A stretch of 38,552 nucleotides of DNA, taken from contig ONVI01000030.1 of the NCBI GenBank assembly GCA_900321275.1, positions 1-38,552 of the forward strand. Direction: 5' to 3'. Position numbers and translations under genes: made by a program. Each line of letters begins with the position of its first letter. Within the stretch, counting starts at the first letter, position 1. Positions 1 to 7,254 of the stretch are shown piece by piece. The notes beneath the pieces are model-generated. The model was not told the origin of the DNA and did not search any database. It worked only from the letters and a program-made list of their open reading frames with translations. The stretch is from an uncultured Eubacteriales bacterium (GTDB taxonomy: Bacteria > Bacillota > Clostridia > Oscillospirales > Oscillospiraceae).

Positions 1-127
1 TCCGAGGCAGATTTGCGTCAGGCAAGGCAGCGGACGCAGAGCATCCTTTGTGTATGGTCAAGTCCGATCACGAAGCCTGGCACAAATCCGGCCGGAAAGA
101 TTCAAACTGTTCTATCGGATAATCGTA

Positions 128-796
128 TTACAGCACAATTGCGTTCTTCGGGCAGACGTCGGCGCAGGTGCCGCAGGCTACGCATTTGTCCTCGTCGAGC
201 TTCCAGACCTTCTCCTTGCGGTCGACGGTCAGGGCCTCGCCGGGGCATTTCTTCGCGCAGATCGTGCAGTAGACGCACTTGTTCGGATCCTGGGTCGGCT
301 TGCCGTCGCCTCTCGGCTGGACGGCGGGCGCCGCATCCGCAGCGGGCGCAGCCGGAGCCTCCCCTTCCTTCTTCGCTGCCGGAGCCGCGGCAGGCGCGGC
401 GGCGGGCTTGGGCGCGGGCTTCTTCACGGCCTTCTTGATAAAGGTGCCGGAGACGATCAGGTCGCCCTCCTCAATGCCGATCATGTGATAATCCTGGGTC
501 AGCTCAATGGAGTGGCGCGTGCAGAAGTCGGCGCAGGTGGCACAGAAGGTGCAGGAGCCGAGGTCAAAGCTGCGGGTAACGACATCGTCCCCATCCTCGT
601 TCTTGACGCTCGTATGGGTGATGGCCCCGCCGGCGCAGACGCGCTCGCACATGTTGCAGTTGATGCAGGTCTCCGGGTGGAAGACGATGCGGCCGCGGTA
701 GTTGGGGGCCGCCTCGCTCGGCTCGAAGGGATACATGGCGCAGCTGGGCTTGCTGAAAAGCTTGGTGACAGCTTCTCTGACAAACGGGAAATCCAT
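128..796 (-). CDS. mbhN: Mbh-type hydrogenase ferredoxin-like subunit N with four [4Fe-4S] motifs
   Basis: Last gene of the hydrogenase operon, 222 residues. It should pass electrons from reduced ferredoxin to the small subunit on the cytoplasmic face. Four CxxCxxCxxxC motifs are visible: C44-C54, C82-C92, C174-C184 and C205-C215. The first pair resembles the usual MbhN/EchF/NuoI-type domain. The second pair, where each last Cys is followed by Pro, resembles a free clostridial 2[4Fe-4S] ferredoxin. An Ala/Pro/Lys-rich linker of about 50 residues (121-170) joins the halves. Family members normally carry only two clusters, so the C-terminal half looks like a tethered extra ferredoxin. The ATG overlaps the mbhJ stop by one base, so the two are translationally coupled. 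Assignment to the complex is secure; the role of the second half is inferred. Confidence 0.9.
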   Translation of the reverse strand: MDFPFVREAVTKLFSKPSCAMYPFEPSEAAPNYRGRIVFHPETCINCNMCERVCAGGAITHTSVKNEDGDDVVTRSFDLGSCTFCATCADFCTRHSIELTQDYHMIGIEEGDLIVSGTFIKKAVKKPAPKPAAAPAAAPAAKKEGEAPAAPAADAAPAVQPRGDGKPTQDPNKCVYCTICAKKCPGEALTVDRKEKVWKLDEDKCVACGTCADVCPKNAIVL

Positions 797-1236
797 TACT
801 TCTGCCCCCTCTTCTCCTTGAGTATTTGGGTCGCCTTCACAAGGCCGTCCATAATGGCCTCGGGCTTGGGCGCGCAGCCCGCAATATCCACATCCACATG
901 GACGTATTTGCTGAGCGGCGCGCAGACGGAATAGCTGCCCTTGAAGACGTTGCCGGACTGCGGGCAGGAGCCCATCGTGACGACGCATTTCGGCTCGGGC
1001 ACCTGAGAGATGGCGCTGAGAACGCGGTCAAGGCTCTGCTTCGTGACAGGGCCGGTGACGACGACGATATCCGCCTGACGGGGGCTGCCCGTAAGCTTGA
1101 AGCCCAGGCGCTCCACGTCGTAGCGGGGCGTCAGCACGGCAACGAGCTCAATATCGCAGCCGTTGCAGGAGCCGCTGTTGATGTGAAACAGCCAGGGAGA
1201 TTTTGCGGTGCTCTCCGCGATCAGTTTTTGAAACAT
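796..1236 (-). CDS. mbhJ: Mbh-type hydrogenase small subunit J (NuoB-like)
   Basis: 146-residue small electron-transfer subunit of a group 4 [NiFe] hydrogenase, homologous to NuoB/EchC. It holds the proximal [4Fe-4S] cluster next to the NiFe site. The four expected ligands are visible: C24 and C27 in the SCNGCD motif, C91 in MGSCPQSG and C121 in AGCAPKPE. Small subunits of this group are short and lack the Tat signal found in uptake hydrogenases; none is seen here. It lies 12 bases after mbhM and overlaps mbhN by one base. Confidence 0.93.
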   Translation of the reverse strand: MFQKLIAESTAKSPWLFHINSGSCNGCDIELVAVLTPRYDVERLGFKLTGSPRQADIVVVTGPVTKQSLDRVLSAISQVPEPKCVVTMGSCPQSGNVFKGSYSVCAPLSKYVHVDVDIAGCAPKPEAIMDGLVKATQILKEKRGQK

Positions 1237-1248
1237 AGCGCTCCCTCC

Positions 1249-2226
1249 TTACAGACCGTACCACGCGAGCACAAGGCTTAAGAGCGCAAGGCCGGAGACG
1301 ACAGTCCAGTAGTATTTGAATACCTGTTCGATCTTGAGTCTGGCGGTGACCGCGTGGACAAAGGAGATGAACAGGGCCGTGGCAATGACGCACAGCGCGA
1401 AGACGATCACGCCGTCCACCGCGATGATGCCGGTGCCAACGCCGCCGAGGAACAGGGCGACAAAGAGGCTGGTCATGGTCAGCACCTTGACCGCGTGGCT
1501 GAGCTTAAAGACCGCGAGGGGCGCGCCGCTGTATTCGGCGTGCATGCCTTCGCAGATCTCCGTCTCGGCCTCGGCGGTGTCAAAGGGGTGGCTGCCGGTC
1601 TCGCCGGGGATGACCATGGCGAAAGCGATCGCCGCGGGGATCATGCTGAGCCTGGTGATCAGGCTGCCGTTTTCGACCTGATAGCGCGCGATCTCGCTCA
1701 GGGAGAAGCAGAGACCGGAGCCCATGGTGCTGCCGACGGCCTTGGCCACGGCCAGCAGCACGAGGACAAGGGGCAGCTCGCAGGCGATGATGGTGACCAT
1801 CTCACGGCTCAGACCGACGCCGGCATAGGGAGAGCCGGAGGCGGCGGCGCCGAGGATTGCGGCCAGCGCCGGGATCAGCAGCAGGTAGAGCACCACGATG
1901 ATGTCCGCCATGCCGGAGAAGGCGCTGAAGCCGCGGATCGGGATAAAGAGCTGGATCACGACCAGCGCGGCAAGCCCCACCAGCGGTGCAAGGAGGAAGG
2001 TGGTTCGGGAGGCCGCTGCGGGCACGATGGTCTCCTTGCCGCAGAGCTTAAAGAAATCATAGAAGGGCTGGAGGATCGGGGGGCCGACTCTCTTCTGCAT
2101 TCTGGCGACGAGCTTGCGGTCGATGCCGACCAGCAGCATGCCGCAGAGGAAGCAGAACAGGAAGCCCGGGAATATGAGGATGTAGCCCAGATACTGAAGG
2201 CCGTTCAGAAAAATATTCGCAGTCAT
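1249..2226 (-). CDS. mbhM: Mbh-type hydrogenase membrane anchor M (NuoH-like)
   Basis: Integral membrane protein of about 325 residues in the NuoH/EchB/MbhM family, with roughly eight hydrophobic segments. It docks the peripheral hydrogenase arm onto the membrane antiporter module. The motif LVARMQKRVGPP near the N-terminus is the conserved quinone-cavity loop of NuoH-type proteins, and an acidic loop (PFDTAEAETEICEG) is the second family signature. I place the start at the ATG at 2226, which has AAGGAGG eight bases upstream, rather than at an in-frame GTG at 2235 that falls inside that ribosome binding site. It follows mbhH by 13 bases. Confidence 0.92.
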   Translation of the reverse strand: MTANIFLNGLQYLGYILIFPGFLFCFLCGMLLVGIDRKLVARMQKRVGPPILQPFYDFFKLCGKETIVPAAASRTTFLLAPLVGLAALVVIQLFIPIRGFSAFSGMADIIVVLYLLLIPALAAILGAAASGSPYAGVGLSREMVTIIACELPLVLVLLAVAKAVGSTMGSGLCFSLSEIARYQVENGSLITRLSMIPAAIAFAMVIPGETGSHPFDTAEAETEICEGMHAEYSGAPLAVFKLSHAVKVLTMTSLFVALFLGGVGTGIIAVDGVIVFALCVIATALFISFVHAVTARLKIEQVFKYYWTVVSGLALLSLVLAWYGL

Positions 2227-2239
2227 ATTTCCCACCTCC

Positions 2240-4180
2240 TTAGAACACGATCATCATGTACACGATTGCCAGGGCCAGGGCAACCACGGCCCAGAGGGCA
2301 TAGTCGTTCACAACGCCGCTGTGCAGATCGTGCATGAAGCTGAAGTAGTGTCTCCAGTTGTGCTTGAAGCCCCAGAAGAGGTCTCCGCCGCCGACCTGGG
2401 AGTACACGTTCTTTTCGCCGCCGTAGAAGAGCTGATACTTGGTCTCGACCGCTTCGTTTTCGCTCTCGCTCTCGCTGACGCGGTCATACTTGCCGGCGAC
2501 GGCAACGACCGTCAGGGCGAGCAGTGCGCAGCAGAGAATGAGCAGCCAGTTGATGGGCTCCCACACGCCGACCTGAGCAAAGTTCAGCTCAGGCACGGGG
2601 AGGTTGGACTTGAAGCCCATGGCGGTGATGTATTCGCCGACGTCTGCCACGGCCTTCGCGGCGGGCTGGGTCAGGATGCCGGTGACGGTATTCGGGAATA
2701 TGCCGGTCAGGATGCAGAGCACGGCGAGGATGCCCATGGCGAGACGCATGCCGAAGGGAACCTCCTTGACGTTCTCATACTCCTTGGGAAGCTGCCCGAA
2801 GAAGACGGACTGGCTGACCTTGACGAAGGAGGCGAGCGTCAGCGTGGAGGTCACAAGGGCGACGATGGTGACCGCCAGGAAACCGATGTTGTTCGACTCG
2901 ACCGCCTTCTGGTACGCCGCCTGATAAATCATCCACTTGGAGGCGAAACCGTTGAAGGGCGGCACGCCGCTGATGGAGAAAGCGCCGATGAGGAAGAGCA
3001 CCGTGGTGTGCGGCATCTTCTTCGACAGACCGCCGAGCTTGCCGAGGTCGGTGGTGCCGGTCTCGTGCAGGACAGCGCCCGCGGCAAGGAACAGCAGGCC
3101 CTTGAAGAGGGTGTGGTTCATCGCGTGGTAGAGGCCCGCGGAGACGCCGAGGGAGGTGGAGAGGCCCACCGCCGCCAGCACATAGCCGATCTGGGAGATG
3201 GAGTGGTAGGCCAGCAGACGCTTGAAGTCATGCTGGGCAAGCGCCATCGTCACACAGACGAACATGGAGACGCTGCCGATGAAGACCAGCATGAACTGGG
3301 ACGCGCCGAGATTCATCGTCTGGAACAGGAAGTAGGTAAGTCTGATGATGCCGTAGATGCCGGATTTGGTGAGCACGCCGGAGATCAGCACTGAGATGGA
3401 CGCGGGGGCAGCGCCGTGGGCGTCCGCCGCGAGGGGGTGGAAGGGCACGATAAAGGCCTTGGTGCTGAAGCCGATGTACAGGAAGGCGAAGGCCAGCTTG
3501 GTGGCATTGTTCATGCTGCCGGGGATCAGGCTTGCCAGCTGCGCGAGGTTCAGCGTGTGGTACTGGGCGTAGAGCATGATGACGCCGGTCAAAATTGCGG
3601 TGGAGCCCATGCAGCCGACGACCAGATACTTGAACGCGGCCTCCAGCGCGCCGTAGACCTTCGTGCGGAAGGCGGTCAGCGCGACGGCGGCAAAGGTGAG
3701 GATTTCGACCATGACGAACATGTTGAAGATATCGCCCGAGAGGACAAGGCCCAGCACGCCGCCCGCCAGCAGGCAGTAGAGCACATAGTACTGGGGCACG
3801 CAGTCGTCATGCACCATGTAGCGGATGGAGTAGATAGCGGAGACGAAGACCGCCGTGGAGATGAGCAGCGCGAAGAAGAGGCTGAGCGCGTCAACCTCGA
3901 GCGCGATGCCGATGGCATAGCCGCCCGCAATGCCGCGGGAGCCCATCCAGTAAGCGATAACCTCGCCGTCCATCATGACGGGCTTTACAAGCGAGCCGAG
4001 GAAGAAAAGGCTCAGGCCCGTGGCAATCAGGGCGATCCAGGCCCGGAAGCCGGCGGGGTTCCTGGGGTTCTTCGATTCCTTCCCGCCGGTGGCGGCGATG
4101 AGGAAGGCGCCGAGGAAGAGCACCATGATCGAGTAGATCGGGAAGTGATGGTAATCCACCATGTTATTCAGGTTTATCAT
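2240..4180 (-). CDS. mbhH: Mbh/Mrp antiporter subunit H (NuoL/M/N family), probably fused to MbhI
   Basis: 646-residue polytopic membrane protein of the NuoL/NuoM/MrpD family, the main ion-translocating subunit of the antiporter module. Conserved features include the Lys/His-containing stretch FSTKAFIVPFHPLAADAHGAA, the motif AYHSISQIGY and the helix SGVPPFNGFASKW. It is over 100 residues longer than a typical MbhH or MrpD (about 500). The tail contains a charged loop, the segment VGGGDLFWGF, then HDLHSGVVNDYALW and a final hydrophobic helix. Such a C-terminal helix is supplied by the separate MbhI subunit in archaeal Mbh, so a fusion is likely (inference). The ATG overlaps the mbhG stop by four bases. 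Confidence 0.9.
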   Translation of the reverse strand: MINLNNMVDYHHFPIYSIMVLFLGAFLIAATGGKESKNPRNPAGFRAWIALIATGLSLFFLGSLVKPVMMDGEVIAYWMGSRGIAGGYAIGIALEVDALSLFFALLISTAVFVSAIYSIRYMVHDDCVPQYYVLYCLLAGGVLGLVLSGDIFNMFVMVEILTFAAVALTAFRTKVYGALEAAFKYLVVGCMGSTAILTGVIMLYAQYHTLNLAQLASLIPGSMNNATKLAFAFLYIGFSTKAFIVPFHPLAADAHGAAPASISVLISGVLTKSGIYGIIRLTYFLFQTMNLGASQFMLVFIGSVSMFVCVTMALAQHDFKRLLAYHSISQIGYVLAAVGLSTSLGVSAGLYHAMNHTLFKGLLFLAAGAVLHETGTTDLGKLGGLSKKMPHTTVLFLIGAFSISGVPPFNGFASKWMIYQAAYQKAVESNNIGFLAVTIVALVTSTLTLASFVKVSQSVFFGQLPKEYENVKEVPFGMRLAMGILAVLCILTGIFPNTVTGILTQPAAKAVADVGEYITAMGFKSNLPVPELNFAQVGVWEPINWLLILCCALLALTVVAVAGKYDRVSESESENEAVETKYQLFYGGEKNVYSQVGGGDLFWGFKHNWRHYFSFMHDLHSGVVNDYALWAVVALALAIVYMMIVF

Positions 4181-4527
4181 CCTCTCAGCCTCCTTATCTC
4201 TCTGGTGTCAAGCGTCCCGTAGGACTCATGCAGGCGCATGACGAGGGACATGGACATGGCCGTCACGCATGCGCCGATGACGATGCTTGTCAGCGTCAGA
4301 GCCTGAGGGATCGGATCGACAAAGTAGCTGGCCTGGGTCAGCTCACCGGCGGTGAAGACCGGGGCGGTGCCGCCGGGGGTATAACCGACGGAGATGATGA
4401 GCAGGTTCACGCCGTAATCCATGACGGACATGCCGATGACCGTTTTGACCAGGTTATACTTGGTGACGATCGTATAGAAGCCGAGCACGATGAGGAAGAA
4501 GGCGCAGATGTAATTATACAGTATCAT
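4177..4527 (-). CDS. mbhG: Mrp-like antiporter subunit MbhG (MnhC/NuoK family)
   Basis: 116-residue protein with three predicted membrane helices, of the NuoK/MnhC/MrpC family, in the Mrp-like ion-translocating module of the hydrogenase. The helix with YNLVKTVIGMSVMDYGVN and the segment DPIPQALTLTSIVIGACVTA match the family signature, with P-QAL-LT-IVI in the third helix. It is packed between mnhB-like mbhF (one base away) and mbhH (four-base ATGA overlap), as in Mrp operons. Confidence 0.92.
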   Translation of the reverse strand: MILYNYICAFFLIVLGFYTIVTKYNLVKTVIGMSVMDYGVNLLIISVGYTPGGTAPVFTAGELTQASYFVDPIPQALTLTSIVIGACVTAMSMSLVMRLHESYGTLDTREIRRLRG

Positions 4528-4528
4528 G

Positions 4529-4993
4529 TCACTTCACCTCTTTCTCGTCTGCCGCGTCCTTCATCACACCGAGCATGAGAAGGGCGATGGAGCCGACGCC
4601 GGTGATGACCTTGACGCCGACAGTCACGTTCATCCAGAAGATGGTGCCGGAGCTGTACAGATCGCCGATCGCGCCGTGGGTGTAGAGGACGTTTTCGGCG
4701 AAGTGCGCGCCGACCGCGACGCCGAGAAGACCCAGCGCCACATAGAAGATGGAGGCGCAGCCCTCAACCGTGTGCAGAAGATGATAGCTGAAGGTTTCGA
4801 CGGTGCGTTCATAGCCGTGTCCCATATAGACAAGCGCCACCAGCGCGACCATCAGGACGCCGCCCTGGAAGCCGCCGCCGGGGGACAGATGCCCGTGGAG
4901 GATAATGTACAGGATATAGACGACCACGCAGGGCAGGATTCTGTCACAGCCGCAGCGCGCGATCACATTTTTGACAACGGGTTTTTCATTCAT
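4529..4993 (-). CDS. mbhF: Mrp-like antiporter subunit MbhF (MnhB family)
   Basis: 154-residue membrane protein of the MnhB/MrpB family with about four helices. The signature HGHLSPGGGFQGGVL at residues 33-47 is the hallmark of this family. It is part of the Na+/H+ antiporter half of the Mbh complex. The start ATG at 4993 lies inside the 3' end of mbhE (eight-base overlap), and the stop is one base from the start of mbhG, so it is translationally coupled on both sides. Confidence 0.93.
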   Translation of the reverse strand: MNEKPVVKNVIARCGCDRILPCVVVYILYIILHGHLSPGGGFQGGVLMVALVALVYMGHGYERTVETFSYHLLHTVEGCASIFYVALGLLGVAVGAHFAENVLYTHGAIGDLYSSGTIFWMNVTVGVKVITGVGSIALLMLGVMKDAADEKEVK

Positions 4994-5345
4994 CCCGATC
5001 GTCCTCCTTTCCTGCTTTCTTTTTAAAGAGGATGACGGCGCTGCCGGTCACGGCGGTAACAAGGATGAAGGCTTCGCCCATGGTATCATAGCCACGGAAG
5101 TCGAAGACGATCGAGGTCACGTCGTTGACGGCATGGGTCCTGGCCAGGTTCTGCTGAACGATCGCGTCTGCCGCGCCGGCGGCAAAGCTGTCGTCATAGC
5201 TTTCGGGGTTCTGCTGGAGATCATAGACGGGAACCGGGGCGGCCTGTCCCTCATAGCTGCGCTCCATCCCCGCGAGGGTGAGCGCGCCGAAGACGCTGAA
5301 AAACAGGATCGCGCCGAGGGAGACATAGGTGAGCCACTTTTTCAT
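4986..5345 (-). CDS. mbhE: Mbh subunit E (MrpA C-terminal-like)
   Basis: 119-residue protein with an N-terminal membrane helix, a soluble middle part (residues about 28-75) and a second helix near the C-terminus. The stretch NDVTSIVFDFRGYDTMGE just before the second helix is the conserved signature of MbhE-type subunits and of the matching part of MrpA/MrpB. In archaeal Mbh this subunit helps carry the ion path beside MbhD and MbhF. It starts on the last base of mbhD and overlaps mbhF by eight bases. Confidence 0.85.
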   Translation of the reverse strand: MKKWLTYVSLGAILFFSVFGALTLAGMERSYEGQAAPVPVYDLQQNPESYDDSFAAGAADAIVQQNLARTHAVNDVTSIVFDFRGYDTMGEAFILVTAVTGSAVILFKKKAGKEDDRDE

Positions 5346-5596
5346 CAGTCATCCCCTCCTCTCATTTTCCTGAGGGCAACGATGAATACCAGCGGTGTGA
5401 GCGCGGCGCCGACGGCGGCCTCGGAGATGGCCACGTCGGGCGCGTGCATCACGAGAAAAGCGCCCGCGCAGAAGACGCCGGTCACAGCCAGGGCGATCAC
5501 CGCGCTCAGAAGCTTTTCAAAGTGGCAGGCGAGAATTGCCGAAACCACAACGCCGCTGACGACCAGAATATCGAGAAGTGCAACGATATTATTCAT
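5345..5596 (-). CDS. mbhD: Mbh subunit D (DUF4040, MrpA C-terminal-like)
   Basis: 83-residue protein with three predicted membrane helices, of the DUF4040/MbhD family. It corresponds to a piece of the large MrpA subunit of stand-alone antiporters. The segment HAPDVAISEAAVGAALTPLVF is the family signature (PD-A--EA-VGA-L) and carries the acidic residues thought to lie on the ion path. It overlaps mbhC by eight bases and touches mbhE. Confidence 0.9.
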   Translation of the reverse strand: MNNIVALLDILVVSGVVVSAILACHFEKLLSAVIALAVTGVFCAGAFLVMHAPDVAISEAAVGAALTPLVFIVALRKMRGGDD

Positions 5597-5927
5597 TGAA
5601 ATCCCTCCCGTAATCGTCGATTTCCATCTCTTTGTCGGGACGGACGCCGTTTTTGTAAGCGCCTTTGGCGATGGCGTGGGAGCCGATGGGGTTGATGGTG
5701 ATGATCAGCAGGCCGATAAACAGCGCCTTGATGCCGGTGGAGACGCTGCCCATCACGAAGAAGGCGTAGAGCGCGCCGCCGAGGATCACGCCCGCGGTGC
5801 CGAGCGTCGTGATGCAGGTGCTGGCCTGCATGCGGCAGAAGGTGTCAGGCATCTGCAGGATGCCCTTGGTGCCGGCCAGCGCGAACACGAAGCCGACGGC
5901 AAGCAGGATGTCGATCACGATTCTCAT
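5589..5927 (-). CDS. mbhC: Mrp-like antiporter subunit MbhC (MnhG family)
   Basis: 112-residue membrane protein of the MnhG/MrpG family with three helices. Family hallmarks are GTKGILQMPDTFCRMQAST near the start of helix 2 and NPIGSHAIAKGAY after helix 3. The C-terminus is a short acidic cytoplasmic tail. It starts four bases inside mbhB and overlaps mbhD by eight bases, in the usual E-F-G order of Mrp operons. Confidence 0.93.
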   Translation of the reverse strand: MRIVIDILLAVGFVFALAGTKGILQMPDTFCRMQASTCITTLGTAGVILGGALYAFFVMGSVSTGIKALFIGLLIITINPIGSHAIAKGAYKNGVRPDKEMEIDDYGRDFNE

Positions 5928-6193
5928 TTGTCAGACCACCTTCTTTTCTCAAGATAACGGCCGACCAGCATCGTATCCACAATGCCGAGCATGGCGCAGA
6001 TGATGGCGATGTCGAGATAGATGCCCCTGCCGGAGTAGAGGGAATAGAGCATCAATCCGCAGGAGAGCAGGACGTCTATACTGTCGCCCGCGACCATGCG
6101 GTCTGCGGCCGTGGGGCCTTTCGCCAGCCGGTACAGGAGTATCACTGCGAGAAAGGCAAAAGCCGCGGCAAAAATCAGTATTTCAATCATCAT
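5924..6193 (-). CDS. mbhB: Mrp-like antiporter subunit MbhB (MnhF family)
   Basis: 89-residue protein with three membrane helices, of the MnhF/MrpF family. The motif AKGPTAADRMVAGDSIDV after the first helix is the conserved family signature. The ATG overlaps the end of mbhA by four bases and the stop overlaps mbhC. It has the typical size and place for a MrpF-type subunit. Confidence 0.93.
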   Translation of the reverse strand: MMIEILIFAAAFAFLAVILLYRLAKGPTAADRMVAGDSIDVLLSCGLMLYSLYSGRGIYLDIAIICAMLGIVDTMLVGRYLEKRRWSDK

Positions 6194-6708
6194 TGCCAGA
6201 TCCTCCTGATCCCTTTTTCAAGGCGGCCCTTGATGATCTTGCCCGCCTTCTCGCGGTCGGTTTCCGCCACATCGATCCAGTGGATGTAATACCAGGTTTT
6301 GCCGTCCTGTTCGGCGATATCGAGGGTGATGGTGCCGGGCGTGAGGGTGATGGAGTTTGCAAGCATGGCCTGCGCGTAGTCCCCCTCCAGCTCCACGGGC
6401 ACCTTGACGATGCCGGGATTGACTTCCCTGCAGCCGCCGAAGCAGCGCCGGGCCACGTCCAGATTCGCCTTGACAAGCTCACCCAGGAAGATGAAGACGT
6501 AGGCGATCAGCGCGCCGAACCTGACCGGATTTGCCAGCCGGAAGGCGTTTTCGTGGATGAAGAATCCGGATGTAAAGAGAGCCGCCGCGAGGCTCACTAC
6601 CGCGCCCGCAATCATCTCCTGGGGCGTAAAGCTCCATGTGAGCAGCACCCAGAAGAGAAAACACAGGCAGAAGGTAGATATCACTGCGGGAACTTTTGTT
6701 TTGGGCAA
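6190..6708 (-). CDS. mbhA: Mrp-like antiporter subunit MbhA (MnhE family)
   Basis: 172-residue MnhE/MrpE-type subunit. Two or three N-terminal helices are followed by a cytoplasmic domain with the family segments ANSITLTPGTITLDI and YYIHWIDVAE. It is the first gene of the eight-gene antiporter block. No ATG fits the frame; the best start is a TTG at 6708, six bases after AAAGGAGAGG. It is separated from upstream hypA by a 195-base gap filled by a palindromic repeat, so expression may depend on read-through of that structure. Confidence 0.9.
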   Translation of the reverse strand: MPKTKVPAVISTFCLCFLFWVLLTWSFTPQEMIAGAVVSLAAALFTSGFFIHENAFRLANPVRFGALIAYVFIFLGELVKANLDVARRCFGGCREVNPGIVKVPVELEGDYAQAMLANSITLTPGTITLDIAEQDGKTWYYIHWIDVAETDREKAGKIIKGRLEKGIRRIWQ

Positions 6709-6739
6709 GTGAATCCTCTCCTTTCAAAATGAGTCCATG

Positions 6740-6892
6740 GCTCCCTCTCCGAGGGAGCTGTCACCGGTGCGCACACCGGTGACCAAGGGAGTCGTCCGAT
6801 CCATGAAACGCTCAATGGTACGCACGTTGACTCCTTCCGTCACGGCCTTGCGGGGGATCGGCCGTGTCACCTCCCTCAGAGAGGGAGGCAAG
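6740..6892. repeat. Palindromic intergenic repeat, copy 1 (between hypA and mbhA)
   Basis: About 150 bases of imperfect dyad structure fill most of the hypA-mbhA gap. One end reads ggctccctctccgagggag, then a stem cCACCGGTGcgcaCACCGGTG, then accaagggag. The other end is acctccctcagagagggagg. The same layout recurs at 8776-8894 and 9916-10053. It has no coding potential. It could fold as an RNA hairpin within the transcript. Confidence 0.75.
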
Positions 6893-6903
6893 TATATGGT
6901 TTG

Positions 6904-7245
6904 CTATTCGACCTTGAGGCTGTCGACGAAGAATTCCCGGCCGCCCGTCATTCGGAGGGCTGTACCGCCGCATTGGGGGCATTTTGCCTCTCTTCGGTCG
7001 ACCGCCCCCTCATAGCCGCAGCCGGCACAGAGGAAGCGTCCGGGGATCTGCTCAAACAGGAGCTTTGCCCCCTCCGCCGCCGTGCCTCTGGAGGCTTCGG
7101 GGAAGAGATCGAGGATGTACCCCGGAACGACCCCGGAATACTCGCCGAGCTTCATGCGGATCTCCAGGGCCCTCGTAAAACCCTGGTTCTTCGCTTCCCG
7201 CTCCACAAGGTCGATCAGGCTTTTGGTCAGTGCCAGCTCGTGCAT
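6904..7245 (-). CDS. hypA: [NiFe] hydrogenase nickel incorporation protein HypA
   Basis: 113-residue HypA. It delivers nickel to the large subunit during NiFe-site assembly. The N-terminus MHELAL supplies the conserved nickel ligand His2. The zinc site is two CxxC pairs, FLCAGCGYEG and KCPQCGG, at residues about 72-94. The gene sits nine bases after the large-subunit stop, inside the structural operon, rather than with the other hyp genes. The usual partner GTPase gene hypB is not in this window. Confidence 0.96.
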   Translation of the reverse strand: MHELALTKSLIDLVEREAKNQGFTRALEIRMKLGEYSGVVPGYILDLFPEASRGTAAEGAKLLFEQIPGRFLCAGCGYEGAVDRREAKCPQCGGTALRMTGGREFFVDSLKVE

Positions 7246-7254
7246 GCCTCAGGT

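Noticed and set aside
1-127. Gene downstream of mbhN
   Set aside because: Frames here are short or antisense; nothing supportable, and no clear terminator was found.
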